Source of the DNA: JBHHYU01 sp046757725
Lineage (GTDB): Bacteria > Desulfobacterota > Binatia > UBA9968
DNA: 55,072 nucleotides
Assembly: GCA_046757725.1 (NCBI GenBank)
Contig: JBHHYU010000013.1
Coordinates: 1 to 55,072, forward strand
Direction of reading: 5' to 3'
The notes under the pieces are model-generated. The model was not told the DNA's origin. It saw only the letters and a list, made by a program, of their open reading frames with translations, and did no database searches. This document shows, in pieces, positions 25,673 through 34,022 of the stretch. The position numbers and the translations under genes are program-made. Position 1 is the first letter of the stretch; each line of letters opens with the position of its first letter.

Positions 25673-26892
25673 CGCGATGCAATCAGAGCAGCCAAAATGG
25701 TGACGATCATTAACAACGCCGGGCCGACAAAGATGCCCGTGAGCCATCCCTGATCGAACACCCAGCCGAACAGCGCTGGTCCGATAGCGCCGCCGACGCC
25801 GAAACCGGAAGAAACAAACCCAAAAGTCTTACCTGGTGCCCCTTTGGGCGTAATCGCACCGACCATGACATCGCGCGATGGCATGATACCGCCGATCATA
25901 AATCCAGTGAAGAAAAAAGTTACAATCACGGCGACAAACGGTAACACGGTCATTGCGACGAGGACCAGCCCCATCACAGCAATCAGATAACCGACAGTCG
26001 CTGTAACTTCGAAACGCCGGAAGCGATCTGCAACAATACCCCCGGCAAGTACCCCGATTGCGATTCCCCACAGAAAGGCGGGCAGAATTGTGCTTGCGGT
26101 GGTAAAAGAAACGCCATAAAGCTCCATCAACGTCGCCACGCCGTGGTTGGCGATGCCGGTGTTTGCTGCAGTCGACATGACGTAAAAGAGGAACATTAAC
26201 AGAATAGGTGGTGTCATGAGGAACACGAAGATTCCGGTGGTTTGTGGCTCCTTTGTTTGATCCCGCTCCCCGGAGGCCTTAGCTTTACCAGCAAACAGAT
26301 GTCTTTTGCTAAAGATCGCTGCGGCAACGACGAGTCCGCTAAGGCCCATGAACATGAGAGCGCCATGCCAACCCCAACTGTTCGCCAATGGCACTACAAT
26401 CAGCGGACCGACGGCAAAACCGAGAAAGCCTGAAAACGTATGGACCGAAAATGCGCGTCCAAGCCGTTCTCCGGTAATCTTGGGGGTAAGGATCGCATAA
26501 TCGGCCGGATGAAAGGTACTGTCGGCAAGGCCGGCAACGGCGGCGAGAATAAACAGAGGGGTATAGGATGAAGTCAACCCCATCAACGAGAACGCCAACG
26601 AAATGATGCTGAGTGCACCAACAACGAAAGGCCAGGGCTGATACCGGTCGACCAGGATACCCATCGGGTACTGCCCCGCCCCCGAGCTTAGGGAATAGAT
26701 CGAAACCATCAGGCCTATTTGGAGACCGCTGATCTCAAGTTCCGCCTTAATCAGTGGGACCAACGAGGGTACCATGATCAGGAAGAAATGGCTTAAGAAG
26801 TGGCCGATGGAGATCAAGCCAATTACCGTCCACTCCTCCTTCAGAACCCGCGCTTCCGTGTTCAACTTCTTAAAGTGATCGTTAGTTTGCAT
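25618..26892 (-). CDS. major facilitator superfamily transporter
   Basis: A 424-residue membrane protein with about twelve hydrophobic segments and MFS features such as GILVDRYQPWP after segment 2 and GGIVADRFRRFE in the second half. MFS proteins move small solutes, often organic acids or drugs, by proton coupling. The ATG at 26892 gives a natural start; an upstream extension to 26937 has no support. Its 3' end overlaps the amidohydrolase gene on the opposite strand by 55 bases, an unusually long tail-to-tail overlap. The neighbouring amidohydrolases suggest it carries their substrate or product, which is inference. Confidence 0.88.
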   Translation of the reverse strand: MQTNDHFKKLNTEARVLKEEWTVIGLISIGHFLSHFFLIMVPSLVPLIKAELEISGLQIGLMVSIYSLSSGAGQYPMGILVDRYQPWPFVVGALSIISLAFSLMGLTSSYTPLFILAAVAGLADSTFHPADYAILTPKITGERLGRAFSVHTFSGFLGFAVGPLIVVPLANSWGWHGALMFMGLSGLVVAAAIFSKRHLFAGKAKASGERDQTKEPQTTGIFVFLMTPPILLMFLFYVMSTAANTGIANHGVATLMELYGVSFTTASTILPAFLWGIAIGVLAGGIVADRFRRFEVTATVGYLIAVMGLVLVAMTVLPFVAVIVTFFFTGFMIGGIMPSRDVMVGAITPKGAPGKTFGFVSSGFGVGGAIGPALFGWVFDQGWLTGIFVGPALLMIVTILAALIASRYRPPDAEVATALGTGIL

Positions 26893-27065
26893 CAAACAAA
26901 ATTCCCAATAGCCCCCCCCTTGACTCCTATGGCGCAAACCAGTTAATCGGATCTACCAAGAAAAAATTGGAGGGATCGGTCTTGCAATAACAGTTTTACT
27001 CTGCTGCCGTACAATCTCGAGGGCCTCTACCGGACAGTTCGTTTAGAGAGGTTCTGTTCCCCTTT

Positions 27066-28163
27066 TCAATCAAGGGGGTAGAGCCGGCGGGCGTTGTCGT
27101 TTAGTAGTTTTTGTTTTGTGCCGTCGGTAAGCTTTTGATGTTCGACAATGGGCTGAGAGGCTCCAGGGAATCGGCTGTCGAAGTGACTATAGTCCGACGC
27201 AAACACGATCCAGTCATCCCCGATCGTATCTATGACGTGGGCAAGCTCAGTCTCATCGGATTCACAGGAAAAGTAGAGCTGTCCGCGCTCGAGAAGCTTA
27301 CTCGGCCTTGCCGCCAGAGCTGGTACTTGGGACCCAAGCACATGGTGATGCTCGTCCAGACGATAGAGCCAGTAGGGCAGCCAACCACAGCCGGACTCTA
27401 GAAAGACAAAACGGAGCTTCGGAAAACGATCCAACACTCCCTCGCCTAGGACCACGGCGAGGGCGATCATCTGCTCAAAGACGTGACCGAAAAGGTGTGA
27501 GTAAAAAAACTTGTCAAATCGCATCGTCCCGGTGGCTTCGGAGCCATAGCGCCCCAAAAACATGTGGATACATATAGGGACATTTAGTCGTTCAGCCTCC
27601 TGGTAGATGGGGAAGAAAGACGAATCACCCATATGGCGGCCGTGCAGATTGGGTAGTAGCCCTACACCTACAAATCCTAGTTCGCGCACGGTTCGGTTAA
27701 GTTCAGCGACGGCTGCCGAGATATCTTGCTGGGGAAGCACAGCCACCCCCTTCAGACGTGAAGGGTTTTCGGAGCAATACTCAGCTACCCAGTTATTGCG
27801 CGCGTGTGCCAGTGCTGTTGCCAAACCGGCATCCTCAAGGGCCGGAATACTACCGGCAAGACTACCTCCAAAGAGTACAGCAACATCGATCCCTTCGCTG
27901 TCCATATCCGGGAGCCGCGCCTTAGAATCTCTCATTCCCGCGCGCCGTGGATGCGGACGGCTGTAAGGTCCCCCGACCCCAACGCCTTGACCACTCGGCT
28001 TGGGCCAAGCTTTCCCTTCCATAAAAAGTCGTGACTGACCATTGCTTGCCGGGCGCTGCTCCGGGGCGATAGTTCGGTACTTTGCGGGTAACCGTTCCTT
28101 CCAGTTAATGTGAGCTTCTTCAATATGACCATCGGCATCGACAGTAGGAAACTTATTTTTCAT
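27066..28163 (-). CDS. amidohydrolase-2 family protein (copy 3)
   Basis: A 365-residue amidohydrolase-2 protein with first metal motif VDADGHIEE (Asp-x-His), later ICIHMFLGRYG, FVFLESGCGWLPYWL and FASDYSHFDSRFPG. I start at the ATG at 28163, preceded by GGAGAAGAGG; a TTG at 28175 lies inside that site. It is most like copy 4 (36188-37336) in the N-terminal part (VDADGHxxE and NGMRDSKARLPDMDSEG-like stretch). It lies between the MFS transporter and an ornithine-cyclodeaminase-like gene on the same strand. Confidence 0.87.
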   Translation of the reverse strand: MKNKFPTVDADGHIEEAHINWKERLPAKYRTIAPEQRPASNGQSRLFMEGKAWPKPSGQGVGVGGPYSRPHPRRAGMRDSKARLPDMDSEGIDVAVLFGGSLAGSIPALEDAGLATALAHARNNWVAEYCSENPSRLKGVAVLPQQDISAAVAELNRTVRELGFVGVGLLPNLHGRHMGDSSFFPIYQEAERLNVPICIHMFLGRYGSEATGTMRFDKFFYSHLFGHVFEQMIALAVVLGEGVLDRFPKLRFVFLESGCGWLPYWLYRLDEHHHVLGSQVPALAARPSKLLERGQLYFSCESDETELAHVIDTIGDDWIVFASDYSHFDSRFPGASQPIVEHQKLTDGTKQKLLNDNARRLYPLD

Positions 28164-28317
28164 CCTCTTCTCCAAAAGGCGCTAAACTTACCGGGACGGA
28201 TGCCGCCATTTCCAGAAGTCTGAAACGGGTTGCGAGATCTTATCATAAACGTACCGTTTGTTCCTGCCTAACTACTCGTTTCGACCGGCGCCGAACACTA
28301 CTTGTCGGAGATTTCTG

Positions 28318-29373
28318 TTACATCTCCAATGTTCGACTTATGCCTTTTTCCTGCGCCTTCTTCGCTACCAGGGCCCCCAAAGCGACATCTGCGACGCCTT
28401 GGCCGGCATTGTTTTTGAAAAATGTGATCTGCTCGTCTGATTTCCTCCCCTCCACACGTCCGGCTAGAATCTCCCCGATTTCTATCAGCTGGTCCCAGCG
28501 TATAATCCCTCGCTCCACAGGGTCGAAAATGTCACCTTGTTCATCCTGAATGGCCTGTTGTATCGACGCGATAGCCAGCACATCGCTCTTAGAAAGGGTA
28601 GCATCATCGATCTCTCTGCGCTTGCCCTTCGTGAAGCCTCCTTTGACGAGACCCACGTTGCTTCCAACAATCGTCGTCACATGTACTCCGGGCTCCAACC
28701 AGCGACCGTCAAACACAGGCACGCTCGAATTAGTCGCCGTTAAAACGATATCGACTCCCTGTACGGCTTCCCTGGGAGACGTTACGGGTTGAATTTCCAG
28801 GTCCAGAAGGCCTGTCATCTCTTCGGCAAATCGGAGACAGTTGTCTTTCTTGGGACTGTATACCTTTACCGTTTTCAAGTCACGGATGGCCGAAAGGGCG
28901 ACGAGATGATTTTTGGCCTGACCACGAGAACCCAGGATGCCTACCTTTTGGGAATTCTTACGTGCGAGCAAATCCGTTCCAACAGCACTTGTCGCGGCGG
29001 TTCGAAGACCTGTAAGAGCAATGTTGTGGGGGAGCTCCTCACACGTGATCTCTCCGATAATAATACTCTTGAGTTCGCCTTCTGCAGCATCGAATAACAC
29101 TGTAACCGGATGATTCACTCTCGGATATTCCTGGTGATCCGTGAGGGCTCTCACCCATTCACAGTGAGTCATCAACCCTGTGGCGCCGGCAACTGGGACG
29201 CCTCCCTGATGGACGCTCACTCGTACCCCTGAAGGGATGTGGATACGTCTCCGTGGGGCATTGATCTGCGGATCCTTACCCCATTCCCGAAAACCCTCTC
29301 GAATGGCTAGTATGGCCTCTTTCATGGTCACGATCCCATGAACTTCCTTCGGCAAGATTAAAGTCGTTTTCAT
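28318..29373 (-). CDS. ornithine cyclodeaminase/mu-crystallin family protein (copy 2)
   Basis: A 351-residue OCD-family protein. It has the substrate segment ATGLMTHCEWV and the Rossmann motif VGILGSRGQAKNHL, then KTVKVYSPKKDNCLRFAEEM and VLTATNSSVPVFDG. Length is typical. The ATG has a good AGGAGAACGGG site upstream. It starts 15 bases after the FAD-dependent oxidoreductase gene ends and is surely cotranscribed with it. The reaction is probably an NAD(P)-linked imine or ketimine reduction, or deamination; the pairing with an FAD dehydrogenase may mean successive oxidation and reduction of one substrate. Confidence 0.88.
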   Translation of the reverse strand: MKTTLILPKEVHGIVTMKEAILAIREGFREWGKDPQINAPRRRIHIPSGVRVSVHQGGVPVAGATGLMTHCEWVRALTDHQEYPRVNHPVTVLFDAAEGELKSIIIGEITCEELPHNIALTGLRTAATSAVGTDLLARKNSQKVGILGSRGQAKNHLVALSAIRDLKTVKVYSPKKDNCLRFAEEMTGLLDLEIQPVTSPREAVQGVDIVLTATNSSVPVFDGRWLEPGVHVTTIVGSNVGLVKGGFTKGKRREIDDATLSKSDVLAIASIQQAIQDEQGDIFDPVERGIIRWDQLIEIGEILAGRVEGRKSDEQITFFKNNAGQGVADVALGALVAKKAQEKGISRTLEM

Positions 29374-29388
29374 CCCGTTCTCCTCTTC

Positions 29389-31098
29389 CTATCTCTGTTG
29401 TGTCTCCGCAGCAACGTTCTTGCCAGCGATGTAACCCTGGCAAGTACATCTACCTAGACCATGTTGATTGAATCCACCGGCGGACTCTCCGCAACAGTAG
29501 AGGCCTGGTATGACTTGGCCATTCATATCTATCACCTGGCAGGTCGCATTTATCCTAAGGCCGGCCCGTGTGTCGTGGACAAGTGGCGTAGCCCAGGCAG
29601 CATAAAACGGAGAGGTCTGAATCTTATACTTGGGTATGGGCTTGCCAAAGTCTGAGTCCCTCCCAGAGTCCACAAAGGAATTGTATCTGGTTACGGTTGC
29701 TTGCAAGGTAGTGCCCTCCATCGGTTTTGCCTGATATCGGTTCTTGATTGCGGCCGCGAGTTTCGTGAGGGTGGCGGCGCTGAAAAACCAGCCGTCAGGA
29801 TCTACACTGGGGGGGGTGACCTCCCACCGCTCCCGTCTTACGGCGTCTGAATCGAAGATTGCCCATACCGGGCCGGCCGAGTAGTCTGGAGGAGCCGAGG
29901 CCGAATTTATCGCCGTGGCAGCATTGAAAAAATTATACCGGGTCGCCTCGTATTTGATATTGGCGGCATTGAGATAACTGCCCGGGGTATAGGGACTGAT
30001 GTCATTATACTTATTACCCTCTGGGTAATCACCATTTGTCTCATCATAAAATCTCTGCCCGACCTGGTTCACGAGGATCACGTTTTGCCAGTCCCGGACG
30101 CTAAGCCCCTTGGCGCGGACGAGAGGGAATATGGGGCTGGCGACATCCCAGGTGAAATAATTATACTGACAGCCGATCGCTCTCTGCGTTCTGATATTGT
30201 CACCGTTTTCGAGGGTTTGGTTCGCCAAGCCCCAGAGCGATGCCCCGATGGCCATTGCTGCGATCTCTCCGCTGGCGTCTTGAAAGGTATAGGGCTCACC
30301 AGCAACCTGGTACACCTCGGTCCACTTGGGGTCAAACATTCGGCGGAAGTTCACATTGCTGGTACTACCCCCGGTTGCGATCACGACGCCCTTGACCGCA
30401 CGGATATTCACAGTTGTCTTGGTACAGCTAACGTTTCCATTGGAGCAGTAGCTCTGTAGGGGCCGTGTGGTGCCTGGTAGTACCCTCGGTGTGTACTGGG
30501 CCCTGATTCCAAGGACCCTTCCGGAGATCGTATCCGAGGAGGCCTCTCTGATCATGTTGGTCATTTTATAGCTCAGAAGGAACTGTACGCCCTTCGCCCT
30601 CGCACTTGCCTCTAACGGCCTGATGAGACTAGTTCCGTTTCTACCATTTGGACTCGCTGGACCCGCTCCTTCGGTCCAGGTAACGTGGTTTTCTCTAGGA
30701 GCAGAGTTTCCTAGTGAGTGTGCGCCGGAAATGTCTGGGGCTTTATCCTTAAATTTAACGCCATTGGCCACCAGAAATTCGTAAGTCAGAGCACAGTGAT
30801 CGGCAAAGGCCCGGATAATGGCTCTGTCGTTGTACCGGTAATCAGGGGAACCGTTGGGTTGTACAACAGACCAATCCGTCAGATCAGAGAAGACGAGTTC
30901 CGGCGAATCAGTTATTCCGTACTTCTTCTGTGCACTCGTGCCACCACCAAGAGGTGTATTTCCCCCGCTTACGATCGCGTGTCCACCAACATCGTAATTC
31001 CCTTCGACCACGATCACCGAAGCCCCGTCGTCGATTGCGGCGATGGCTGCGGGAAGCCCCGCGGCGCCTGAGCCGACAACCACAACATCCGCCACCAT
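29389..31098 (-). CDS. FAD-dependent oxidoreductase (fumarate reductase/ketosteroid dehydrogenase type)
   Basis: A flavoprotein of the FAD_binding_2 family. The N terminus has VVVVGSGAAGLPAAIAA (FAD Rossmann motif) and VEGNYDVGGHAIVSGG; the C terminus has GLYCCGESAGGFNQHGLGRC, which closes on the flavin. Length (569 residues from the ATG at 31098) fits fumarate reductase-like and 3-ketosteroid dehydrogenase-like proteins. There is no haem motif. The frame is open beyond the ATG to 31195, and a CTG at 31158 has AGGAGG seven bases before it, so the real start may be that CTG (20 more residues). The following gene, 15 bases downstream, is the second OCD-family protein. Substrate unknown. Confidence 0.88.
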   Translation of the reverse strand: MVADVVVVGSGAAGLPAAIAAIDDGASVIVVEGNYDVGGHAIVSGGNTPLGGGTSAQKKYGITDSPELVFSDLTDWSVVQPNGSPDYRYNDRAIIRAFADHCALTYEFLVANGVKFKDKAPDISGAHSLGNSAPRENHVTWTEGAGPASPNGRNGTSLIRPLEASARAKGVQFLLSYKMTNMIREASSDTISGRVLGIRAQYTPRVLPGTTRPLQSYCSNGNVSCTKTTVNIRAVKGVVIATGGSTSNVNFRRMFDPKWTEVYQVAGEPYTFQDASGEIAAMAIGASLWGLANQTLENGDNIRTQRAIGCQYNYFTWDVASPIFPLVRAKGLSVRDWQNVILVNQVGQRFYDETNGDYPEGNKYNDISPYTPGSYLNAANIKYEATRYNFFNAATAINSASAPPDYSAGPVWAIFDSDAVRRERWEVTPPSVDPDGWFFSAATLTKLAAAIKNRYQAKPMEGTTLQATVTRYNSFVDSGRDSDFGKPIPKYKIQTSPFYAAWATPLVHDTRAGLRINATCQVIDMNGQVIPGLYCCGESAGGFNQHGLGRCTCQGYIAGKNVAAETQQR

Positions 31099-31194
31099 AT
31101 CCCAGCTCTGAGGAAGCTCACCCCCTGAGGTATTTTTTTTGGTCTGTTCGATGTCCAGGTTGTATCCTCCTGATGGGGTGAATAGGGTTAGGCT

Positions 31195-31383
31195 TTAGAG
31201 GGAGACAATCCCGATAAGCCCTTTCCTTTGTGTCCTTAACTTGCCTGTAAAACCCAACGGCTTCAAGATCCACGCAACTATTCCACCCGGAAGAAAAGGC
31301 CAGAGTTCATAGCTGAGCCCCCAACCCTCCTTTTCTAAGTAGGCAGCCCCCTCTAATAGCCTTGCCGTAAGAATCAGCTTATA
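31195..31383 (-). pseudogene. possible C-terminal remnant of a membrane protein
   Basis: A 62-codon open frame on the minus strand with no start codon ends at the TAA at 31195-31197. It encodes hydrophobic and basic sequence (ELWPFLPGGIVAWILKP, then GFTGKLRTQRKGLIGIV), which reads like the last membrane segment and tail of a permease. Nothing upstream continues it. It sits just before the FAD oxidoreductase gene and may be the relic of a deleted transporter. Family not recognised. Confidence 0.25.
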
Positions 31384-31577
31384 TTAAAGGTATCTCGGAG
31401 GTTCAAGGCTTGGCCGCAGAAAAATCCTAGCGGGTGACCTTGATAATAGAGACTGGCGATCACGATAACTTGAGCAGCGAAAAATTTGAAGATAGAATGC
31501 AGCCGGGCAATCAACCGTGAGAGTTCGTTGTAACCCTTAAACACCGGCAGAATAAGAACTGTTGTAAGGAGGCTGCT

Positions 31578-32009
31578 ATGGGACTGAAAATCGAAGGTGT
31601 CACACACTGGTCGATCCCGGTGAACGACCTGGAAGAGTCGGAAAAGTTTTATGGCGACCTGCTCGGTCTTAAGCACTTGGGGCGGCTTGGCAATGCGGTT
31701 ATGTCATGTTTCAACGTCGGCGACCACAATATCCTGCTGTGCGAGCGGGAGCAGCCGCAAAAACCGTCCGATGTGGAAGGGCGAGTCCACCATTCCTTCA
31801 CGGTCAGCCCAGAGACGTTCGTAGAGGCGTGCAAGCTCTTTCACAAAAAGAAAGTTCCTATTGCCGAGCTCTATTACCGTGCCAAAGGTTATTTTCCGGG
31901 AAGGGAGCTCTATTTTACTGATCCGAGCGGGAACAGGCTTGAGCTGCGCGATCCGGAGTGGAAGCAGGGAATGCCCGAGCCTTCGTTTGAGGAGATTGCC
32001 AGCTCGTAA
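31578..32009 (+). CDS. VOC (glyoxalase/extradiol dioxygenase fold) protein 1
   Basis: A 143-residue vicinal-oxygen-chelate protein with paired beta-alpha-beta-beta-beta units. Candidate metal ligands are His11 of VTHWSIPV, a histidine in GRVHHSFTV and the glutamate in SGNRLELRD. LEESEKFYGDLLGLKHLG is the usual first helix. The family includes glyoxalase I, extradiol dioxygenases, epimerases and fosfomycin-resistance proteins; this one is not assignable further. AAGGAGG precedes the ATG. It is convergent with the SDR gene at 32081. Confidence 0.87.
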   Translation: MGLKIEGVTHWSIPVNDLEESEKFYGDLLGLKHLGRLGNAVMSCFNVGDHNILLCEREQPQKPSDVEGRVHHSFTVSPETFVEACKLFHKKKVPIAELYYRAKGYFPGRELYFTDPSGNRLELRDPEWKQGMPEPSFEEIASS

Positions 32010-32080
32010 ACATAGTCTGTAGCACGAGAACCAACCCCAGAGACTCAACGAGCCCAGGTGTGTCGTAGCGGGCCACCCGG

Positions 32081-32785
32081 CTAGAACTTCTCCGACCAGG
32101 GCCTCAATTCAACATAAGATGCCCACGTGCTGCGGGGCTGGCGGTGAAGGTGGAGATAGGTTTGAGCGATAGCGTCAGGTTGCAGCCAACCATCGGACCC
32201 GCGCGACCTTAGACGTTCCGGATCGCGGGTGGGTTCGTAAATGCCGCCATCGATTACGACCTGAGCCACGTGGATATTCTGAGGTTGAAGTTCGCGTGCC
32301 ATGCTTTGAACGAGGCCGCTCAGACCTAACTTGCCCATTGCGAAGGATGCAGAGTTTGGGAAACCCTTGATGCTTGCCGACGCGCCTGTGAACAGAATCG
32401 TTCCTTTGCCGGCTGGCACCATCCGTTTCGCCGCCGCCTGTCCAACGAGAAAACCCCCGTAACAGGTTACAAGAATGGCGGTTCGAACCTCTTCAGGAAC
32501 CACTGCTGTGATCGGACCGCGGACTCGCCGGCTCGCGTTATAGACAACAAGATCAGGTTCACCCATGTCTGCGGTAACCGAGTTGAATAAATTCTCCACG
32601 TCCTTTGGAATGATCGCATCGCATGGATAGGCACGGCCATGGATCTCCTTGACCAGCCTGTCCAGTTTCTTGGGATTGCGCGCGGCCAAAGCCACCTTCA
32701 TGCCTTCTTTGTTGAAGAGTCTTCCAAGCGCTGCACTGAGCCCCGGCCCAGCGCCCACAATCAATGCCATCTCCTGCTGAACCAT
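32081..32785 (-). CDS. SDR-family protein lacking the catalytic tyrosine
   Basis: A 234-residue short-chain dehydrogenase fold. The cofactor motif GAGPGLSAALG is intact, followed by VVYNASRRVRGP (NNAG-like) and the catalytic serine in FTGASASIKG. The YxxxK motif reads FAMGK, so phenylalanine replaces the catalytic tyrosine while lysine is kept. Such SDRs exist and may be non-classical reductases or binding proteins. I start at the ATG at 32785 because GGAGG precedes it; the frame from 32812 adds nine unlikely residues. MITE copy B lies just upstream (32841-33187). Confidence 0.82.
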   Translation of the reverse strand: MVQQEMALIVGAGPGLSAALGRLFNKEGMKVALAARNPKKLDRLVKEIHGRAYPCDAIIPKDVENLFNSVTADMGEPDLVVYNASRRVRGPITAVVPEEVRTAILVTCYGGFLVGQAAAKRMVPAGKGTILFTGASASIKGFPNSASFAMGKLGLSGLVQSMARELQPQNIHVAQVVIDGGIYEPTRDPERLRSRGSDGWLQPDAIAQTYLHLHRQPRSTWASYVELRPWSEKF

Positions 32786-32840
32786 TTCTGTCCTCCAAAG
32801 GCCGGATATCAAGACGGAGCTGAACTGTCAACCGAATTGT

Positions 32841-33187
32841 GGCTCTCCGTTAATCAGTGTGGTTCCTCAGGAGAAAACCTTCCGGCCTGAGTCAATAAGT
32901 CTGTGCCTCGACGGCCACCCTCCCGTCCCCTTTGGGTGAGCTCTCCAACGGCCTGGGCCTGCCTTCAACCTCCACGTCCCTACGCCTCATGCCTCCAGGT
33001 TTCCGCCCTCGAAATCGGATGCAAGGGTGCACGGTGCAGGGGGTAGGCTCCGAAGAGAGGGAGACGTCAAACCGTGATCGTGCTCGGTGTCGAACACGAA
33101 TCACGAACACAAGCCACGAAATGAGCTCCCACTGAGGAGCGGACCCTCTGCGCCTAACTGGAACACCACACTTTTTACGGTAGAGCC
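32841..33187 (-). mobile_element. MITE-like non-autonomous transposable element, copy B
   Basis: A 347-bp element related to copy A (23930-24294) but inverted. Its ends form terminal inverted repeats: reading inward from 32841 GGCTCTCCGTTAATCAGTGT and from 33187 on the other strand GGCTCTACCGTAAAAAGTGT. Flanking direct repeats CCGAATTGT (32832-32840) and CCGAATTAT (33188-33196) match at 8 of 9 positions. The centre (about 33080-33120) contains TTCGTG-type repeats not found in copy A. No transposase is encoded. Confidence 0.85.
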
Positions 33188-33270
33188 CCGAATTATCTCG
33201 ACCGCAGGGTTTCCCAATAATTAATAAAGTGCGAGGGCGCCTCTATTTTCTTTGTGCCTTTGGTTTCTGG

Positions 33271-33297
33271 TTGACACAATGCGCTATCGTCGATAAT
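33271..33297 (+). promoter_or_regulatory. possible promoter of the OsmC-like selenoprotein gene
   Basis: TTGACA at 33271-33276 and GATAAT at 33292-33297 (5/6 match to the -10 box) lie upstream of the gene on the coding strand. The 15-base spacer is short, which lowers confidence. Confidence 0.4.
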
Positions 33298-33328
33298 TTC
33301 TTTCTAAAAAAGCAGCTAGAGGTGTGAT

Positions 33329-33847
33329 ATGAAATTACCTGACTTTCCCAAACCACCCCCCTCGTTAGACCCGACGGTCACCCATCGCGAGAACCTTATC
33401 GAGGCCGACTGCGAGTCGCTGGAACGAATGCGTAAAGTGGGGCATGTTCAAGGCTTTACCATACAATGCGACGAGTCGGAACGGGTCGGCGGCGAACACA
33501 CGGCGCCTTCACCGCTCGGCTACTTCACCGCGGCCATCGGTTTTTGACTGCTCACCCAGATTGCCCGGTACGGGCATATGATGAAAGTGTCGGTCAAGAA
33601 GGCCCGCGTACATGTGACGATGCGCAACAGGCAGGAGGGATCAGTCCTTCAAGGCACGGTGAAAGTAAGCTGTCTGGGTATTGAAACCCGGCTTGAGTTG
33701 GATTCCAACGAGCCACCGGAGCGTGTTGCGGCCATGGCTCGAAACGCTGAGAGTGGCTGCTTCACCATGCAGGCGCTGCTGCAGCCGGTGCAGGTTACTG
33801 GTACCATAACCCTGAATGGAGCCCCGCTTACGCTAGTATCCTACTAA
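33329..33847 (+). CDS. OsmC-like selenoprotein (in-frame TGA = Sec73)
   Basis: Read through the TGA at 33545-33547 as selenocysteine, the gene encodes 172 residues of the OsmC/Ohr family of thiol peroxidases. GGEHTAPSPLGYFTAAIGF-U-LLTQIARY places Sec73 exactly where OsmC has its peroxidatic cysteine at the helix start. The second, resolving cysteine is Cys144 in AESGCFTMQALL. The protein sequence stays family-like on both sides of the TGA, so it is not a broken gene. AGAGGTG (33318-33324) precedes the ATG. Role: reduction of organic hydroperoxides, probably with lipoyl or thiol donors. A SECIS-type hairpin follows the TGA. Ordinary gene calling would give fragments 33329-33547 and 33578-33847. 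Confidence 0.9.
33562..33576 (+). promoter_or_regulatory. bacterial SECIS element for Sec73
   Basis: A perfect 6-bp stem (TGCCCG at 33562-33567, CGGGCA at 33571-33576) closes the loop GTA. It begins 14 bases after the TGA and its loop 20 bases after it, within the range used by bacterial SelB. The loop starts with G and then U, as expected. Confidence 0.78.
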
Positions 33848-34022
33848 GTAAGGTTCATAAACGCGTCTAAAAATGGGACTTGCCTCCATCTCTAGGTTAC
33901 AAGACAAGACGCTGAGAGCCTCTCTCATCGGTGCCCTCTTGACAGGTAGACAACACGGCGATATCCGAAGCAAGTTAACGATCTAACAACCAAATGAGCG
34001 GTAGCTCAAGGGAGGAACGAAG

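Noticed and set aside
32803..32831. Minus-strand TTGACA at 32826-32831 with TATCCG 17 bases on, as promoter for the SDR gene
   Set aside because: The -10 box matches at only three positions and would leave a leader too short to include the ribosome binding site comfortably.
32892..33110. C-terminal fragment of an IS605-type TnpB followed by its right end
   Set aside because: The segment is bounded by terminal inverted repeats with a target duplication, which IS605 elements lack; the frame is broken in copy A, so it is more likely noncoding MITE sequence.
33578..33847. Separate 89-residue OsmC fragment or pseudogene
   Set aside because: It is the in-frame continuation of 33329-33547 with Sec at the catalytic position and a SECIS hairpin, not a broken gene.
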